Shown here piece by piece: positions 24,997-33,366 of a stretch of 64,000 nt of DNA (positions are counted from its first letter, which is position 1; each line of letters opens with the position of its first letter). Source of the stretch: WHSM01 sp036375165 (GTDB lineage: Bacteria > Actinomycetota > Actinomycetes > Mycobacteriales > Micromonosporaceae); contig DASUSI010000077.1 of NCBI GenBank assembly GCA_036375165.1, positions 1-64,000 of the forward strand. The letters are read 5' to 3'. The notes under the pieces are model-generated. The model worked only from the letters and a program-made list of their open reading frames with translations. It was not told where the DNA came from and did no database searches. A program made the translations under genes and the position numbers.

Positions 24997-25923
24997 TCAG
25001 TGGAGCGAGGCGAGGTGGCGCTCGGCGTCCAGAGCGGCGACACAACCGGTGCCGGCCGCGGTGATCGCCTGACGGTAGGTGTGGTCGACGAGGTCGCCGC
25101 ACGCGAAGACGCCCGGCAGGTTGGTCCGGGTGCTCGGGGCGTCAACCACCACGTACCCGGCGGCGTCGGTCGCTACCTGGTCCCGGAACAGCTCGCTGCG
25201 GGGATCGTGCCCGATCGCGACGAACAGTCCGGTGACGTCGAGTGCCCGCTCAGTACCCGTCGTGGTGTCACGTAGCGCGACGCCCTCCACCTTCTCGCTG
25301 CCGAGGACCTTGGTCACCACCGTGTTCCACTCGACTTTGATCTTTGGATTGGCGAGTGCCCGGTCCTGCATGATCCGGCTGGCGCGGAACTCGTCCCGGC
25401 GGTGCACTATGGTCACCGACTCGGCGAACTTGGTCAGGAACGTGGCCTCTTCCATCGCGGAGTCGCCCCCGCCCGCCACCATGACGTGCTGGCCACGGAA
25501 GAAGAAACCGTCGCACGTGGCGCAACTGGAGACGCCGTGACCGAGCAGCTCCTGTTCACCCGGTACGTTGAGCGGTCGCCACGCCGATCCAGTGGCCAGG
25601 ATCACGGCGCGGGCCTGGTATTCGGTCTGTCCCACCCACACCCGCTTGACATCTCCGGTCAGCTCCACCCGGGTGGCGTCGTCGGTGACGAACTCACTGC
25701 CGAACCGCTCGGCCTGCTTGCGCACCTGGTCCATCAGGTCAGGGCCCAGGATCCCGTCCGGGAAGCCGGGGAAGTTCTCCACGTCCGTGGTGGTCATCAG
25801 CGCTCCCCCGGACTGTGCACCCTCGATGACCAGCGGCTTGAGATTGGCACGTGCCGCGTACACGGCAGCGGTGTATCCCGCCGGACCCGAGCCCACGATG
25901 ATCAGATTGCGGACATCTTCCAC
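24997..25923 (-). CDS. trxB: Thioredoxin-disulfide reductase
   Basis: FAD/NADPH enzyme that reduces thioredoxin; 308 residues, standard length. FAD-binding GSGPAGYTAA lies at residues 11-20, the redox-active CATC at about 134-137, the NADPH motif GGGDSAMEEA follows, and the second FAD motif is GVFACGDLVD. The GTG at 25923 follows GAGGAGAAATC. The gene pairs with trxA downstream, and an ECF-type promoter lies about 65-90 bases upstream. The gene order sigM-antisigma-trxB-trxA-cwlM is that of mycobacteria. Confidence 0.97.
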   Translation of the reverse strand: MEDVRNLIIVGSGPAGYTAAVYAARANLKPLVIEGAQSGGALMTTTDVENFPGFPDGILGPDLMDQVRKQAERFGSEFVTDDATRVELTGDVKRVWVGQTEYQARAVILATGSAWRPLNVPGEQELLGHGVSSCATCDGFFFRGQHVMVAGGGDSAMEEATFLTKFAESVTIVHRRDEFRASRIMQDRALANPKIKVEWNTVVTKVLGSEKVEGVALRDTTTGTERALDVTGLFVAIGHDPRSELFRDQVATDAAGYVVVDAPSTRTNLPGVFACGDLVDHTYRQAITAAGTGCVAALDAERHLASLH

Positions 25924-25986
25924 GATTTCTCCTCGCGAATTCTGCTGGCCATATCCACGTTGGCCCTATCACGCCACGGCCACCAG

Positions 25987-26014
25987 AACGTCATCGTACG
26001 GACAGGGAATTCCC
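25987..26014 (-). promoter_or_regulatory. Putative SigR/SigH-type promoter of trxBA
   Basis: On the minus strand GGGAATT (26014-26008) and GTT (25989-25987) are separated by 18 bases. This matches the thiol-stress ECF consensus GGGAAT/GGAAYA-N18-19-GTT known for Streptomyces SigR and mycobacterial SigH, whose regulons include trxBA. Predicted transcript start is near 25980, with a leader of about 57 bases. Confidence 0.6.
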
Positions 26015-26044
26015 GTACCCGGCGCGGTTCACGCCAGAAAGCGG

Positions 26045-26953
26045 TCATTCGGTCGCGGTGTACCGTTCGTCGGCGCCTGAGCGTCCGCACCCCGGACCGG
26101 CGACCACCACCCGGTTGCCGCCCGCCGCCTCGGTGACCGCAACGATCAGAGCCGGCGCACCCTCGAACCGGGCATAGTCCACGATCGTCACGGTTCCCGG
26201 GTGCGCCGACCGGATCGCCGTCAGACAGTCCTCCAGCGCCGGAAGAGCCACCAGCCGCGACAGCCCTTCAGGCACCCGCGAAGGGGCGTCCGCCGTGGCC
26301 TTCTCCTGCCGTCCGTGTACCGCCGAGAGGCTGACCCGGGTGTAGTCGGTGCCACTCGCCGCCACCGGGACCGGATAGCCGCGCCCGAGAGCGGCCGGGC
26401 CTTGTCCGTCGCGGTTCCCCTCGGTGGCGGCGTCGGGCTGCTCCGCACCGGAGTCGACCTCCGCGCGGTCGGGTGCCCGCGACGTTTCGGCCGCCTGGTA
26501 GGGGGCCAGCACCAGGTAGCCGGCTGGTACGGCGAGGCCCAGCAACCCGGCAGCGACAGCGGCCACGGCGGCGATCCGGTAGCGACGCCGCCGGATCCGC
26601 GCGTGCCGCAGCCTCGCCGGTTCGTCCTGGCCTTTCCGGGGAGTCTTCGCGGTGTCGCTGTCTTCGAACGGAGCGGCGTTTTCCAGCGCCTGGGCCAGCC
26701 GCGCGGCGATGTCCGTAGGGATCGGTTCCGTGGTGTCCGCGAGCCTGGACAGGTCGGCCCGTACCAGGGTGTCCGCGGCCCGAAGGCTGTCCAGCGCGTC
26801 CGCCCACACGGGGTCGGACTCCACCAGTGCCGCAGCCCGCGCCTGCTCCGGCGTGCCTTCAAGGGCCCCGCCCGCGTAGTCGGCGAGCAGGTCGAGGTCG
26901 ACGCCGGGGCCGATGCCGCCACGCCCGGAAGCGCCGGGCTGCTCGGAGTTCAC
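26045..26953 (-). CDS. Anti-sigma-M factor-like membrane protein
   Basis: 302-residue single-pass protein. The cytoplasmic part (1 to about 125) is acidic (LLADYAGGALEG...), and one membrane segment follows at about 128-150 (RIAAVAAVAAGLLGLAVPAGYLVL). The rest is an extracytoplasmic domain with two Cys. It has no HxxxCxxC zinc motif, so it is not a ZAS-type anti-sigma. The GTG at 26953 follows GGGAGGAGCC and overlaps the sigM stop (GTGA), indicating coupled synthesis. The role, holding SigM inactive, is inferred from order and topology and matches Rv3912. Confidence 0.85.
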   Translation of the reverse strand: MNSEQPGASGRGGIGPGVDLDLLADYAGGALEGTPEQARAAALVESDPVWADALDSLRAADTLVRADLSRLADTTEPIPTDIAARLAQALENAAPFEDSDTAKTPRKGQDEPARLRHARIRRRRYRIAAVAAVAAGLLGLAVPAGYLVLAPYQAAETSRAPDRAEVDSGAEQPDAATEGNRDGQGPAALGRGYPVPVAASGTDYTRVSLSAVHGRQEKATADAPSRVPEGLSRLVALPALEDCLTAIRSAHPGTVTIVDYARFEGAPALIVAVTEAAGGNRVVVAGPGCGRSGADERYTATE

Positions 26954-27582
26954 GGCTCCTCCCTGCTCTGGTCGACTACGGATGCGCTTGTTGATGGGAC
27001 GGAGTGGTCGGTTCCCGGGTTCCGCAGGTAGCCGAGAATCACCGCCAGTCGGGCCCGGGCCCGACTGCACCGGCTTTTCACGGTGCCCTCCGCGATCTGC
27101 AGGATCTGGGCGGCCTCGGCCACCGAGAAGCCGTGCAGGTCCACCAGGACCAGCGCGGCCCGTTGTTCGACGGGCAGCCGCCGCATCGCGTCGTGGACCA
27201 CAAGGGTGGTGTCCCGCTCCGGGGTACGGTCGGCCACCGCCGGTTCGCCTGGACCGGTCTCGGGCAGCGAAACCGTGGGGCGGACCGCGCGGCGTCGGAC
27301 GCGGTCCAGGCATGCGTTGACCACGATCCGGTGCAGCCAGGTGGTGACGGCCGAGTCGCCGCGGAACCGGGCCGCTGCCTGATAGGCCGACAGCAACGCG
27401 TCCTGTAGCGCGTCGGCGGCCTCCTCACGATCTCCGAGGGTGCGCACCGCGACCGCCCACAGTCGGTCCTGGTGCCGCTGGACCAACGTCCCGAATGCCT
27501 CCCGGTCTCCGGCCAGGTGGGCTCGGATCAGGGTGTGGTCGTCAGGTGGCGACTCCCCGGGATCGAAGTGGCCGGGCATCAT
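26950..27582 (-). CDS. sigM: ECF RNA polymerase sigma factor SigM
   Basis: 210-residue ECF sigma factor. Region 2 covers about 35-100 (QRHQDRLWAVAVRTLGDREEAADALQDALLSAY with the RFRGDSAVTTWLHRIVVNACLD core). Region 4 covers about 130-185 (LPVEQRAALVLVDLHGFSVAEAAQILQIAEGTVKSR). The ATG at 27582 lies three bases after the pseudokinase stop without its own Shine-Dalgarno, so translation is probably coupled. It is followed by an overlapping anti-sigma gene. The upstream ECF-type promoter at 29244-29270 suggests positive autoregulation. Symbol is by synteny with Rv3911. Confidence 0.93.
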   Translation of the reverse strand: MMPGHFDPGESPPDDHTLIRAHLAGDREAFGTLVQRHQDRLWAVAVRTLGDREEAADALQDALLSAYQAAARFRGDSAVTTWLHRIVVNACLDRVRRRAVRPTVSLPETGPGEPAVADRTPERDTTLVVHDAMRRLPVEQRAALVLVDLHGFSVAEAAQILQIAEGTVKSRCSRARARLAVILGYLRNPGTDHSVPSTSASVVDQSREEP

Positions 27583-27585
27583 CGG

Positions 27586-29178
27586 TCACTGGACGCCGCT
27601 GATCAGTTGGATCTCGTTGATCTGGACCTTGAAGGAGGTGCCGTTCTCATAGGGCGGCAACTCGGTGATCCACACCAGCAGATACTGGGTCTCCACGTCG
27701 ACCGGAATCTCCGCGGTGGCCTCGATCTGGCGGGATTCGACCTCCTCTGTGAAGTCCTTGGCGATCTGGTCGTCGCCCTGGGAGGTGTCCCCGTAATCCT
27801 GGTCACCGTAGCGGATGCTCACCCGGGCGCCGGGCGCGGACAGCTTGAGGTTCACCGCGCTGACCTTCTGTGCTTTGCCGAGGTTGATCAGCAGTCCCAT
27901 GCCCGGCTTCAGATTGCCGAAGCGGGGCGAGGTGTACTCCTGAGTCGGCCACCCGCTGGTGGGGTCGCCGTCCACGGCCCTGGCCGTGCCGTTGCCCTCG
28001 GTGCGGTCACCTTTCGGAGGGTCGACCATCCGCACCATGTCGCCGGTGAGGTCGATCGACCGCGGCTCCCCCGCGCCCTGGCCGGTCTTGTTCCCCTGGC
28101 TGTCACCGCCGGACGCGCTGGAGGGCGGTCCGGAGTCTGGTCCGAACAGTGCGGACCAGCTCGTGGCCACGAGCAGAACGGCCAGTACGACCGCCACCAG
28201 GCCCGCGACCACAACCACCAGCGGCTTGGCGGTGGCCGGCTTGGCCCGCGCGGGCCCGGCCTGCGGCACACCGACGAAACCGAGCGGGCCCGCGTCGTTG
28301 ACGGCGTGGTAGCGGTCCTCGGGATAGCCGGCCGTGTGGTGGTAGCTCGGCTCGTGAAAGCCCAGCCTGGCCAGTTCGAGTGCCAGCTCGGCGGCACCCG
28401 GTGCCGGGACAGACGGGTCGAGCAGCCGCATCGTCAGCGTGTCAAGCTGCTCGGGCACGCCACCGCTGAGCTGCCCCGGCGAGGGGATCGTCCCGTTCTC
28501 CAGAATCGGGGCCTCCGGCAGTGCGGCACGCCGGGATGGGCCGATGCCGGGTGGCCAGTGTCCGGTCAGGCCGCAGTAGAGAGTCGCTCCGACCGCGCGG
28601 ACGTCCCCTTCTGCCGTGGCCTGATCATTGGCCCGGGCATCACCGAGCACGACCCTGCCATCCACCGAGAGCAGTACGGTGCCTGGGTGCACGTTGCCGT
28701 GACAGACGCCGGTGGCGTGGACGGCGGAGAGCGCATCAGCGACCGCACGCGCCACCGCGATCGCCCGCGACGGTTCCAGCGGCGCTTCGAGTACGACGTC
28801 CCGCAGCGCATGGCCCTCGACCCACTCGCGGATCACGTACGCCCGGCTGCCTTCGTCAATCGCGTCGTAGACCCCCACGATGTTGGGGTGAACCACGCGG
28901 CTGGCGGCGACTGCCGCGCTGAGCATCTCGTCGGCTTCCACACCGCCGGGGCTACGGAGCACAATCGTGACGGGACGCTGCAGGATCACATCCACGCCGC
29001 GCCAGACCTGACGGCCCGTGGAGTCGTCGTTGACGTGCTGCTCGATGCGATATCGATCGGCGAGGACCTCACCGATGGCGGGCGCACCGACCTGGGTCAC
29101 CCCCAGCCCTCCCTCACAGATGGCGCTCCGCGCGTCAGACGTGTCTGTCAAGCCTATGCCCTCCGCGCTCGTGGTCAT
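27586..29178 (-). CDS. Membrane pseudokinase with extracytoplasmic beta-sandwich domain (MviN C-terminal part)
   Basis: 530 residues. Residues about 40-270 have a protein-kinase fold without catalytic residues: the VAIK lysine is missing (VTIVLRS), the HRD loop reads HGNVHPGTVLL without Asp, and DFG is replaced by GDARA. One membrane segment lies at about 318-342. The outer part (about 375-530) resembles a discoidin/carbohydrate-binding module (FGNLKPGMGLLINLGK...VSIRYG). In M. tuberculosis the same units are fused to the C-terminus of MurJ (Rv3910), where the phosphorylated pseudokinase binds FhaA. Here the protein is encoded separately, 890 bases after murJ and directly before sigM. Confidence 0.9.
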   Translation of the reverse strand: MTTSAEGIGLTDTSDARSAICEGGLGVTQVGAPAIGEVLADRYRIEQHVNDDSTGRQVWRGVDVILQRPVTIVLRSPGGVEADEMLSAAVAASRVVHPNIVGVYDAIDEGSRAYVIREWVEGHALRDVVLEAPLEPSRAIAVARAVADALSAVHATGVCHGNVHPGTVLLSVDGRVVLGDARANDQATAEGDVRAVGATLYCGLTGHWPPGIGPSRRAALPEAPILENGTIPSPGQLSGGVPEQLDTLTMRLLDPSVPAPGAAELALELARLGFHEPSYHHTAGYPEDRYHAVNDAGPLGFVGVPQAGPARAKPATAKPLVVVVAGLVAVVLAVLLVATSWSALFGPDSGPPSSASGGDSQGNKTGQGAGEPRSIDLTGDMVRMVDPPKGDRTEGNGTARAVDGDPTSGWPTQEYTSPRFGNLKPGMGLLINLGKAQKVSAVNLKLSAPGARVSIRYGDQDYGDTSQGDDQIAKDFTEEVESRQIEATAEIPVDVETQYLLVWITELPPYENGTSFKVQINEIQLISGVQ

Positions 29179-29243
29179 CGTGACCCTATCGGGGGCCGCG
29201 CATGTTGTCGGCCCGCCGGGTCCCTGATGTGTCCCATTACAGT

Positions 29244-29270
29244 CTTACGGGTCTTGAACGCGAGGGTTCC
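29244..29270 (-). promoter_or_regulatory. ECF-type promoter before the pseudokinase-sigM operon
   Basis: Minus strand GGAAC (29270-29266), a 16-base spacer, then CGTAAG (29249-29244). The GGAAC-N16-CGT architecture is that of SigE/SigM-class ECF promoters. The start codon at 29178 lies about 60 bases past the expected transcript start. Confidence 0.6.
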
Positions 29271-29423
29271 TCAGCTCGCACCCCAAGGGTGACACGCCTT
29301 GGTGGCCGGAGGTGGTGCGCCCGTCCCCGACGGGTGGCTGGCCAGCACCAACTCCGTACTGCCGCGCAGGTCAGCGCGGTGATGGCGCGACGTATGACGT
29401 CGCGGTGGGCACGCTGTGGTGGC

Positions 29424-29564
29424 TCAGCCGACCAACGCCACCGGTGCGACCACCAGGCCGGTGCCGACCAGGGTGAGGAAGGCCAGTAGTCCGAATGTGA
29501 GCCTGGTGCGGAGCGACATGGTCTGTGGCGGGTTCGTGACCCGACGCGGCGTACGACGTGGCAT
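29424..29564 (-). CDS. Possible small membrane protein, 46 residues
   Basis: Minus-strand frame from ATG 29564, with GGAAGGA about ten bases upstream, to TGA at 29424. The product has a basic N-terminus (PRRTPRRVTNPPQT) and one hydrophobic helix (LTFGLLAFLTLVGTGLVVAPVALV), fitting a tail-anchored or single-span peptide. It lies between murJ and the pseudokinase gene in the same direction. I know no family for it. The charge pattern and ribosome binding site argue that it is real, but the small size keeps confidence moderate. Confidence 0.5.
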   Translation of the reverse strand: MPRRTPRRVTNPPQTMSLRTRLTFGLLAFLTLVGTGLVVAPVALVG

Positions 29565-30067
29565 CGCTGTGGTCCTTCCGGCACGCCTGCGAGGTGAGCT
29601 GTCGGGTTCGGGCGGGAAGGCTTGCCCGGCCGCTCGCGGTCAATCGCCGCGGTCGGCTTCACCCCGAGGGTCCTTGCGGTCCCGTTTGTGGTTCCCCCAC
29701 TCCTGTCCGTTTCCTGCTGGGTAGGCCTCCGGAAAGGGCGGACAGGACTCGGCGTGACCCTTCCGGGGACGGGTACGCGATTGCATACCGTTCTGTCTTT
29801 CTAGACCATCCGAGGCCTCCTGTGAATTCACGATTTGTGAATCACTCGAACGGGTCAGTACATGGCCAGTGTTTTGTCGGAATTCTGGGTAATTTATGTA
29901 GTCGTACTGTGGCGTCACTATCGCAGGCAGTGCTGACGCACTGTCCAATGTGGTCGGCCTCACAGCGGCGACGATCGTCGCCATAATTACGTTTCGTGTT
30001 CGGTCCACGACCCGAGAACCCCCAGGGCCGACGGTCGTTGTTCCGCCCAGTGGTGCCCCGGGACTTC
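29565..30067. other. Low-GC intergenic stretch downstream of murJ
   Basis: About 500 bases with no convincing gene. 29760-29990 is visibly richer in A/T than the surroundings. It holds the palindrome GTGAATTCAC (29822-29831) followed closely by TTGTGAATCAC, which could be an operator. Frames open across it have atypical composition. Confidence 0.45.
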
Positions 30068-32623
30068 TCAGCGGCCTTCCCAGTGTCCAGGGTATGGCCG
30101 CTGATCATCGGGATAGGTCCCGTCCTGGTGGTGGGACGGGTCCTGCGGAGGCGGTCCGGCCTGGGAACGTGGCCGCCCCAGGTACCCGGGCTCCTCCCGG
30201 GACTGTGGGTCCTCGCGGGACTGTTGCTGTCTGGCGCGGCTGCCGTAGACCGTCCCCTGCTCGCGTCGAACCGGCCGGGTCGACGCCCCGCCGTCATGGG
30301 TCGGGTAGGCCGGCTGCCCATAGTCGGGCTGTGCGTGGTCGGGCTGCCGGAGCGGCCCGTGGTCCGACGAATGCCGACCCGGCATACGCTCGTCGTGTGC
30401 CGGTCGGCCGCCAGGGGAGGCGGGAGCGGCATCGGTCCGGTCGGACGCACCGCCCCGGCGGGACGGCACCGGCAGTCGCCCGCCCAGCTTCCGGTTCACC
30501 ATCTCGAAAGCCTGACTGATCTCGCGTACCCGCATCGCCGACGCCGCCAGTAGGTAGGCGACAGCCAGGACCAGACCGCCCAGCACGATCCGTACCAGGT
30601 TGGCGATCTTGCCATCAGCCAGCACCAGATCGAGCACCCAGAGAGCGCTGAGACAGGCGGTGGCACCGATCGCACCGGCGACCGCGAGCCTTGCGAGGGT
30701 GCCCAGCACCGCGCCCTGACCCATCGGGCCGAGCCGGGAGCGCAGCAACCGCGCCGACAGCACCGCACCGAGCAGATACGAGAGGAAGTTGCCGACCATC
30801 AGCCCGGCGGCCACGTACCTGGCGTCGACCGTGTAGAAGATGGTGAGGTCGACGATCACCTTCGTGGCGACCACCGGGATGTTGACGAGGGCGGCGGTCC
30901 TGGTTTCGGTCAGCGCGTAGAACGCGAACGTCTGCAGCTGGCTGATCGCGAACGGCACCAGTCCGAGCCCTGCCACCGCGACCACCAGCGCGGCCGACCG
31001 GGCGGAGGCGGCGTCGTAGCGACCGTACTGGAACAGCACCGATGTGATCGCCTCGCCCAGCACCAGGTATGCGGCGGTGACCGGGATCAGCACCACCGAA
31101 GTGAGCCGGGTCCCGAGCGAGATGTTCCGCGCCACCTCGTGGTACTCCTGGTTGGCCGCCGCGGCGCTCATCCGGGGCATCAATGCCGTGATGATCGAGA
31201 CCGCGACGATCCCATGCGCCATCATGAACAACAGGAACGCGTTGTTGTAGATGAACGCGCCCGCGGCCTTGGCCCCGTCGGAGGTTTCCGCGGCCCCCGC
31301 CGCGTACGCCAGCCGGATGATCACCAGGACGCCGACCTGGCTGACCGCCACGTAACACGCCATCCAGCCCGCGATCCGGCCCAGTTCCTGAAGGTGCAGG
31401 CTGCGGAAGTCGAACCGCCAGTGCCACCGGAAACCGACCCTGCGCAGCGCGGGAACCAGTCCGAACGCCTGTACCGCGATACCCGCCGTGGTCCCCAGAC
31501 CCAGCACCAGGACCTGGCTGGAGGTCATGTTCTCCGGATTCAGCGTGGCCTGGTCCGAAATGGTCATGAACAGCACCAGGGTGCCGATCACCACAACGTT
31601 GTTCAGGATCGGTGTCCACATCGGTGCTGCGAAGTGGCCCCGGGTGTTGAGCACCGCGCCGAGGATGCCGGCGATCCCGAAGAAGAACACCTCGGGCAGC
31701 AGCAGGTACGCCAGCGAGGTCACGAGCTCGCGTTCCGCCGGACCGTGGTTGTCGCTGGACATCACGGCGGCGAGCAGCGGTGCCGCGGCGACCGCCAGCA
31801 CGGTCGCGGCGCCCAGGATGATCACCGAGAGGGTGAGCAGCCGCTGGGTGAAAGCCTGCCCCCGGTCCGGGTCGTTCTCCCGGGCGCGTACCAGCACCGG
31901 CACCAGGACGCTGGTCAGGATCCCGCCGAGCAGCAGCTCGTACACCATGCTGGGCACCGTGTTCGCCGTGGTGTACGTGTCGCCGATCACCCCGGCGCCG
32001 ACCGCGGCACCGAGCACCGCCACCCGCAGGAATCCGGTGAGCCGACTCACGATGCTGCCCAGCGCCATGATGGCGCTGTTGCGGGCCACGCTCCTGGCGG
32101 CGCCTTCCCGCTCCGACTCGGGGACCGCCGCGGCCTCGTCCTCCATGCGGGCCCGGCTCGCGGCGTACGAGACGTAGATCGTGCCCGTGTAGGCGGGGGT
32201 CGCGGAAGGGGTGAAGTACGGCATCGCCGACATCAGCATCGTGGTGTCGGCGGCGTTGAACTTCAGTTCTGGCAGTGGTGTCGGTGGCGCCTGGGGCGCG
32301 TTACGTAGGCTCGGCATCAACACCGTGGCGTCCGCGTCGGTCGGTGGCGTCTGGCGACCGGGTGGCGGAGCCTGGGTCGGAGGCGGATGGGGGATCGGCC
32401 GGGTGGGTTCCTCCTCGGTGTGGCTGCCGTCGACATAGGTGCCGGTCGCGTAGCTGCCGCTCGGGTAGGTCCCGTCACCGTAGTGCTGGTCCGACGTGGA
32501 GTAGCGGCGAGGTGGTTCTTCGTACTCTTCCTCGTACGGGCCCTGATCGATCCAGGCGGTGGCGTCCGGGTCATGACCCCGCTCGTCCTCTGGCCTGCGT
32601 CGCCGCCCCCGGTAGTCAGTCAT
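30068..32623 (-). CDS. murJ: Lipid II flippase MurJ (MviN)
   Basis: Flips lipid II across the membrane for peptidoglycan synthesis. 851 residues: a long charged, Tyr/Pro/Gly-rich cytoplasmic N-terminus (1 to about 180), a 14-helix MOP-family core (about 185-700, starting SIMALGSIVSRLTGFLRVAVLGAAVG), and a disordered hydrophilic C-tail (about 715-851). The pseudokinase portion fused in mycobacteria is absent and is encoded separately downstream. The ATG at 32623 lies eight bases after the stop of the NUDIX gene, so the two are probably co-transcribed. Confidence 0.95.
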   Translation of the reverse strand: MTDYRGRRRRPEDERGHDPDATAWIDQGPYEEEYEEPPRRYSTSDQHYGDGTYPSGSYATGTYVDGSHTEEEPTRPIPHPPPTQAPPPGRQTPPTDADATVLMPSLRNAPQAPPTPLPELKFNAADTTMLMSAMPYFTPSATPAYTGTIYVSYAASRARMEDEAAAVPESEREGAARSVARNSAIMALGSIVSRLTGFLRVAVLGAAVGAGVIGDTYTTANTVPSMVYELLLGGILTSVLVPVLVRARENDPDRGQAFTQRLLTLSVIILGAATVLAVAAAPLLAAVMSSDNHGPAERELVTSLAYLLLPEVFFFGIAGILGAVLNTRGHFAAPMWTPILNNVVVIGTLVLFMTISDQATLNPENMTSSQVLVLGLGTTAGIAVQAFGLVPALRRVGFRWHWRFDFRSLHLQELGRIAGWMACYVAVSQVGVLVIIRLAYAAGAAETSDGAKAAGAFIYNNAFLLFMMAHGIVAVSIITALMPRMSAAAANQEYHEVARNISLGTRLTSVVLIPVTAAYLVLGEAITSVLFQYGRYDAASARSAALVVAVAGLGLVPFAISQLQTFAFYALTETRTAALVNIPVVATKVIVDLTIFYTVDARYVAAGLMVGNFLSYLLGAVLSARLLRSRLGPMGQGAVLGTLARLAVAGAIGATACLSALWVLDLVLADGKIANLVRIVLGGLVLAVAYLLAASAMRVREISQAFEMVNRKLGGRLPVPSRRGGASDRTDAAPASPGGRPAHDERMPGRHSSDHGPLRQPDHAQPDYGQPAYPTHDGGASTRPVRREQGTVYGSRARQQQSREDPQSREEPGYLGRPRSQAGPPPQDPSHHQDGTYPDDQRPYPGHWEGR

Positions 32624-32630
32624 TCGGTGC

Positions 32631-33278
32631 TCACGCGGTCTCGGCCAGCAGTACGTGAACCTGGCACATCAGCCGGCGTTCGTCCGGATACGCGAGCCGG
32701 TCCGGGATCTCCGACAACGGAACCCACGCCACGTCCACCACCTCGACGTCCCGGTCCGACAGTTCGCCCGTCACCCGGCGCAACAGGAAGTGGTGCACGG
32801 TCTTGTGGATCTTCCGGCCGCCGAACACGAACCAGTAGTCCACCGACCCGATCGGACCGATCACCTCGCCCGTGACGCCCGTCTCCTCACGCACCTCACG
32901 CGTCGCCGTCTGCTCCAGGGTCTCCCCCTCCTCGACATGTCCTTTCGGGAGCGACCACACCAGCCGGCCCCGGCGGTCGTGCTTGGCGATCAGCACCCCG
33001 ACCACCTGTCCGTCCCGGTCGCGGATCACGAGGCCGCCCGCCGACACCTCTTCGACCCGGCGGAGCCGCGCCTGACGTCGCTCGGCCGCCGTCGGCCGTC
33101 CGGCCCTGCCGGACTTCCTCGCACCGACCTTGGCCGCGCCGCCGGACTCCATGCTGTCCGTACCCGTGTTTTCCCTGTCCCTGCCGGGGGAGACCGCGCC
33201 GCCACGCCGTCCGCGGCCGGCACGACCCCGGCCAGGATTCTCCCCGGCGGGCACCGCACGGCTGGGGGTGGGCGTCAT
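32631..33278 (-). CDS. NUDIX hydrolase (MutT4-like)
   Basis: 215 residues: a basic, Gly/Arg-rich N-terminal 75, then a NUDIX domain. The NUDIX box is complete: GHVEEGE, then REVREETGV with the REUXEE core. The substrate is not evident; the syntenic M. tuberculosis gene Rv3908 is called mutT4. I chose ATG 33278 with GGAGG four bases upstream; an in-frame GTG lies 21 bases further up. It precedes murJ by eight bases. Nucleotide clean-up is the usual guess, but dinucleoside polyphosphate hydrolysis is equally possible. Confidence 0.9.
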   Translation of the reverse strand: MTPTPSRAVPAGENPGRGRAGRGRRGGAVSPGRDRENTGTDSMESGGAAKVGARKSGRAGRPTAAERRQARLRRVEEVSAGGLVIRDRDGQVVGVLIAKHDRRGRLVWSLPKGHVEEGETLEQTATREVREETGVTGEVIGPIGSVDYWFVFGGRKIHKTVHHFLLRRVTGELSDRDVEVVDVAWVPLSEIPDRLAYPDERRLMCQVHVLLAETA

Positions 33279-33366
33279 GCCTCCGACCCTAACGCCCACC
33301 CCCAGCGGACACGATCTATCACCGCATGATCCACTTCGTGCCGTGGCGGGTCGTCAACCGGGAAGA

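Noticed and set aside
29640..30008. 122-codon minus-strand frame in the low-GC gap after murJ
   Set aside because: No Shine-Dalgarno, no domain, and mixed codon-position GC; more likely a chance frame than a gene.
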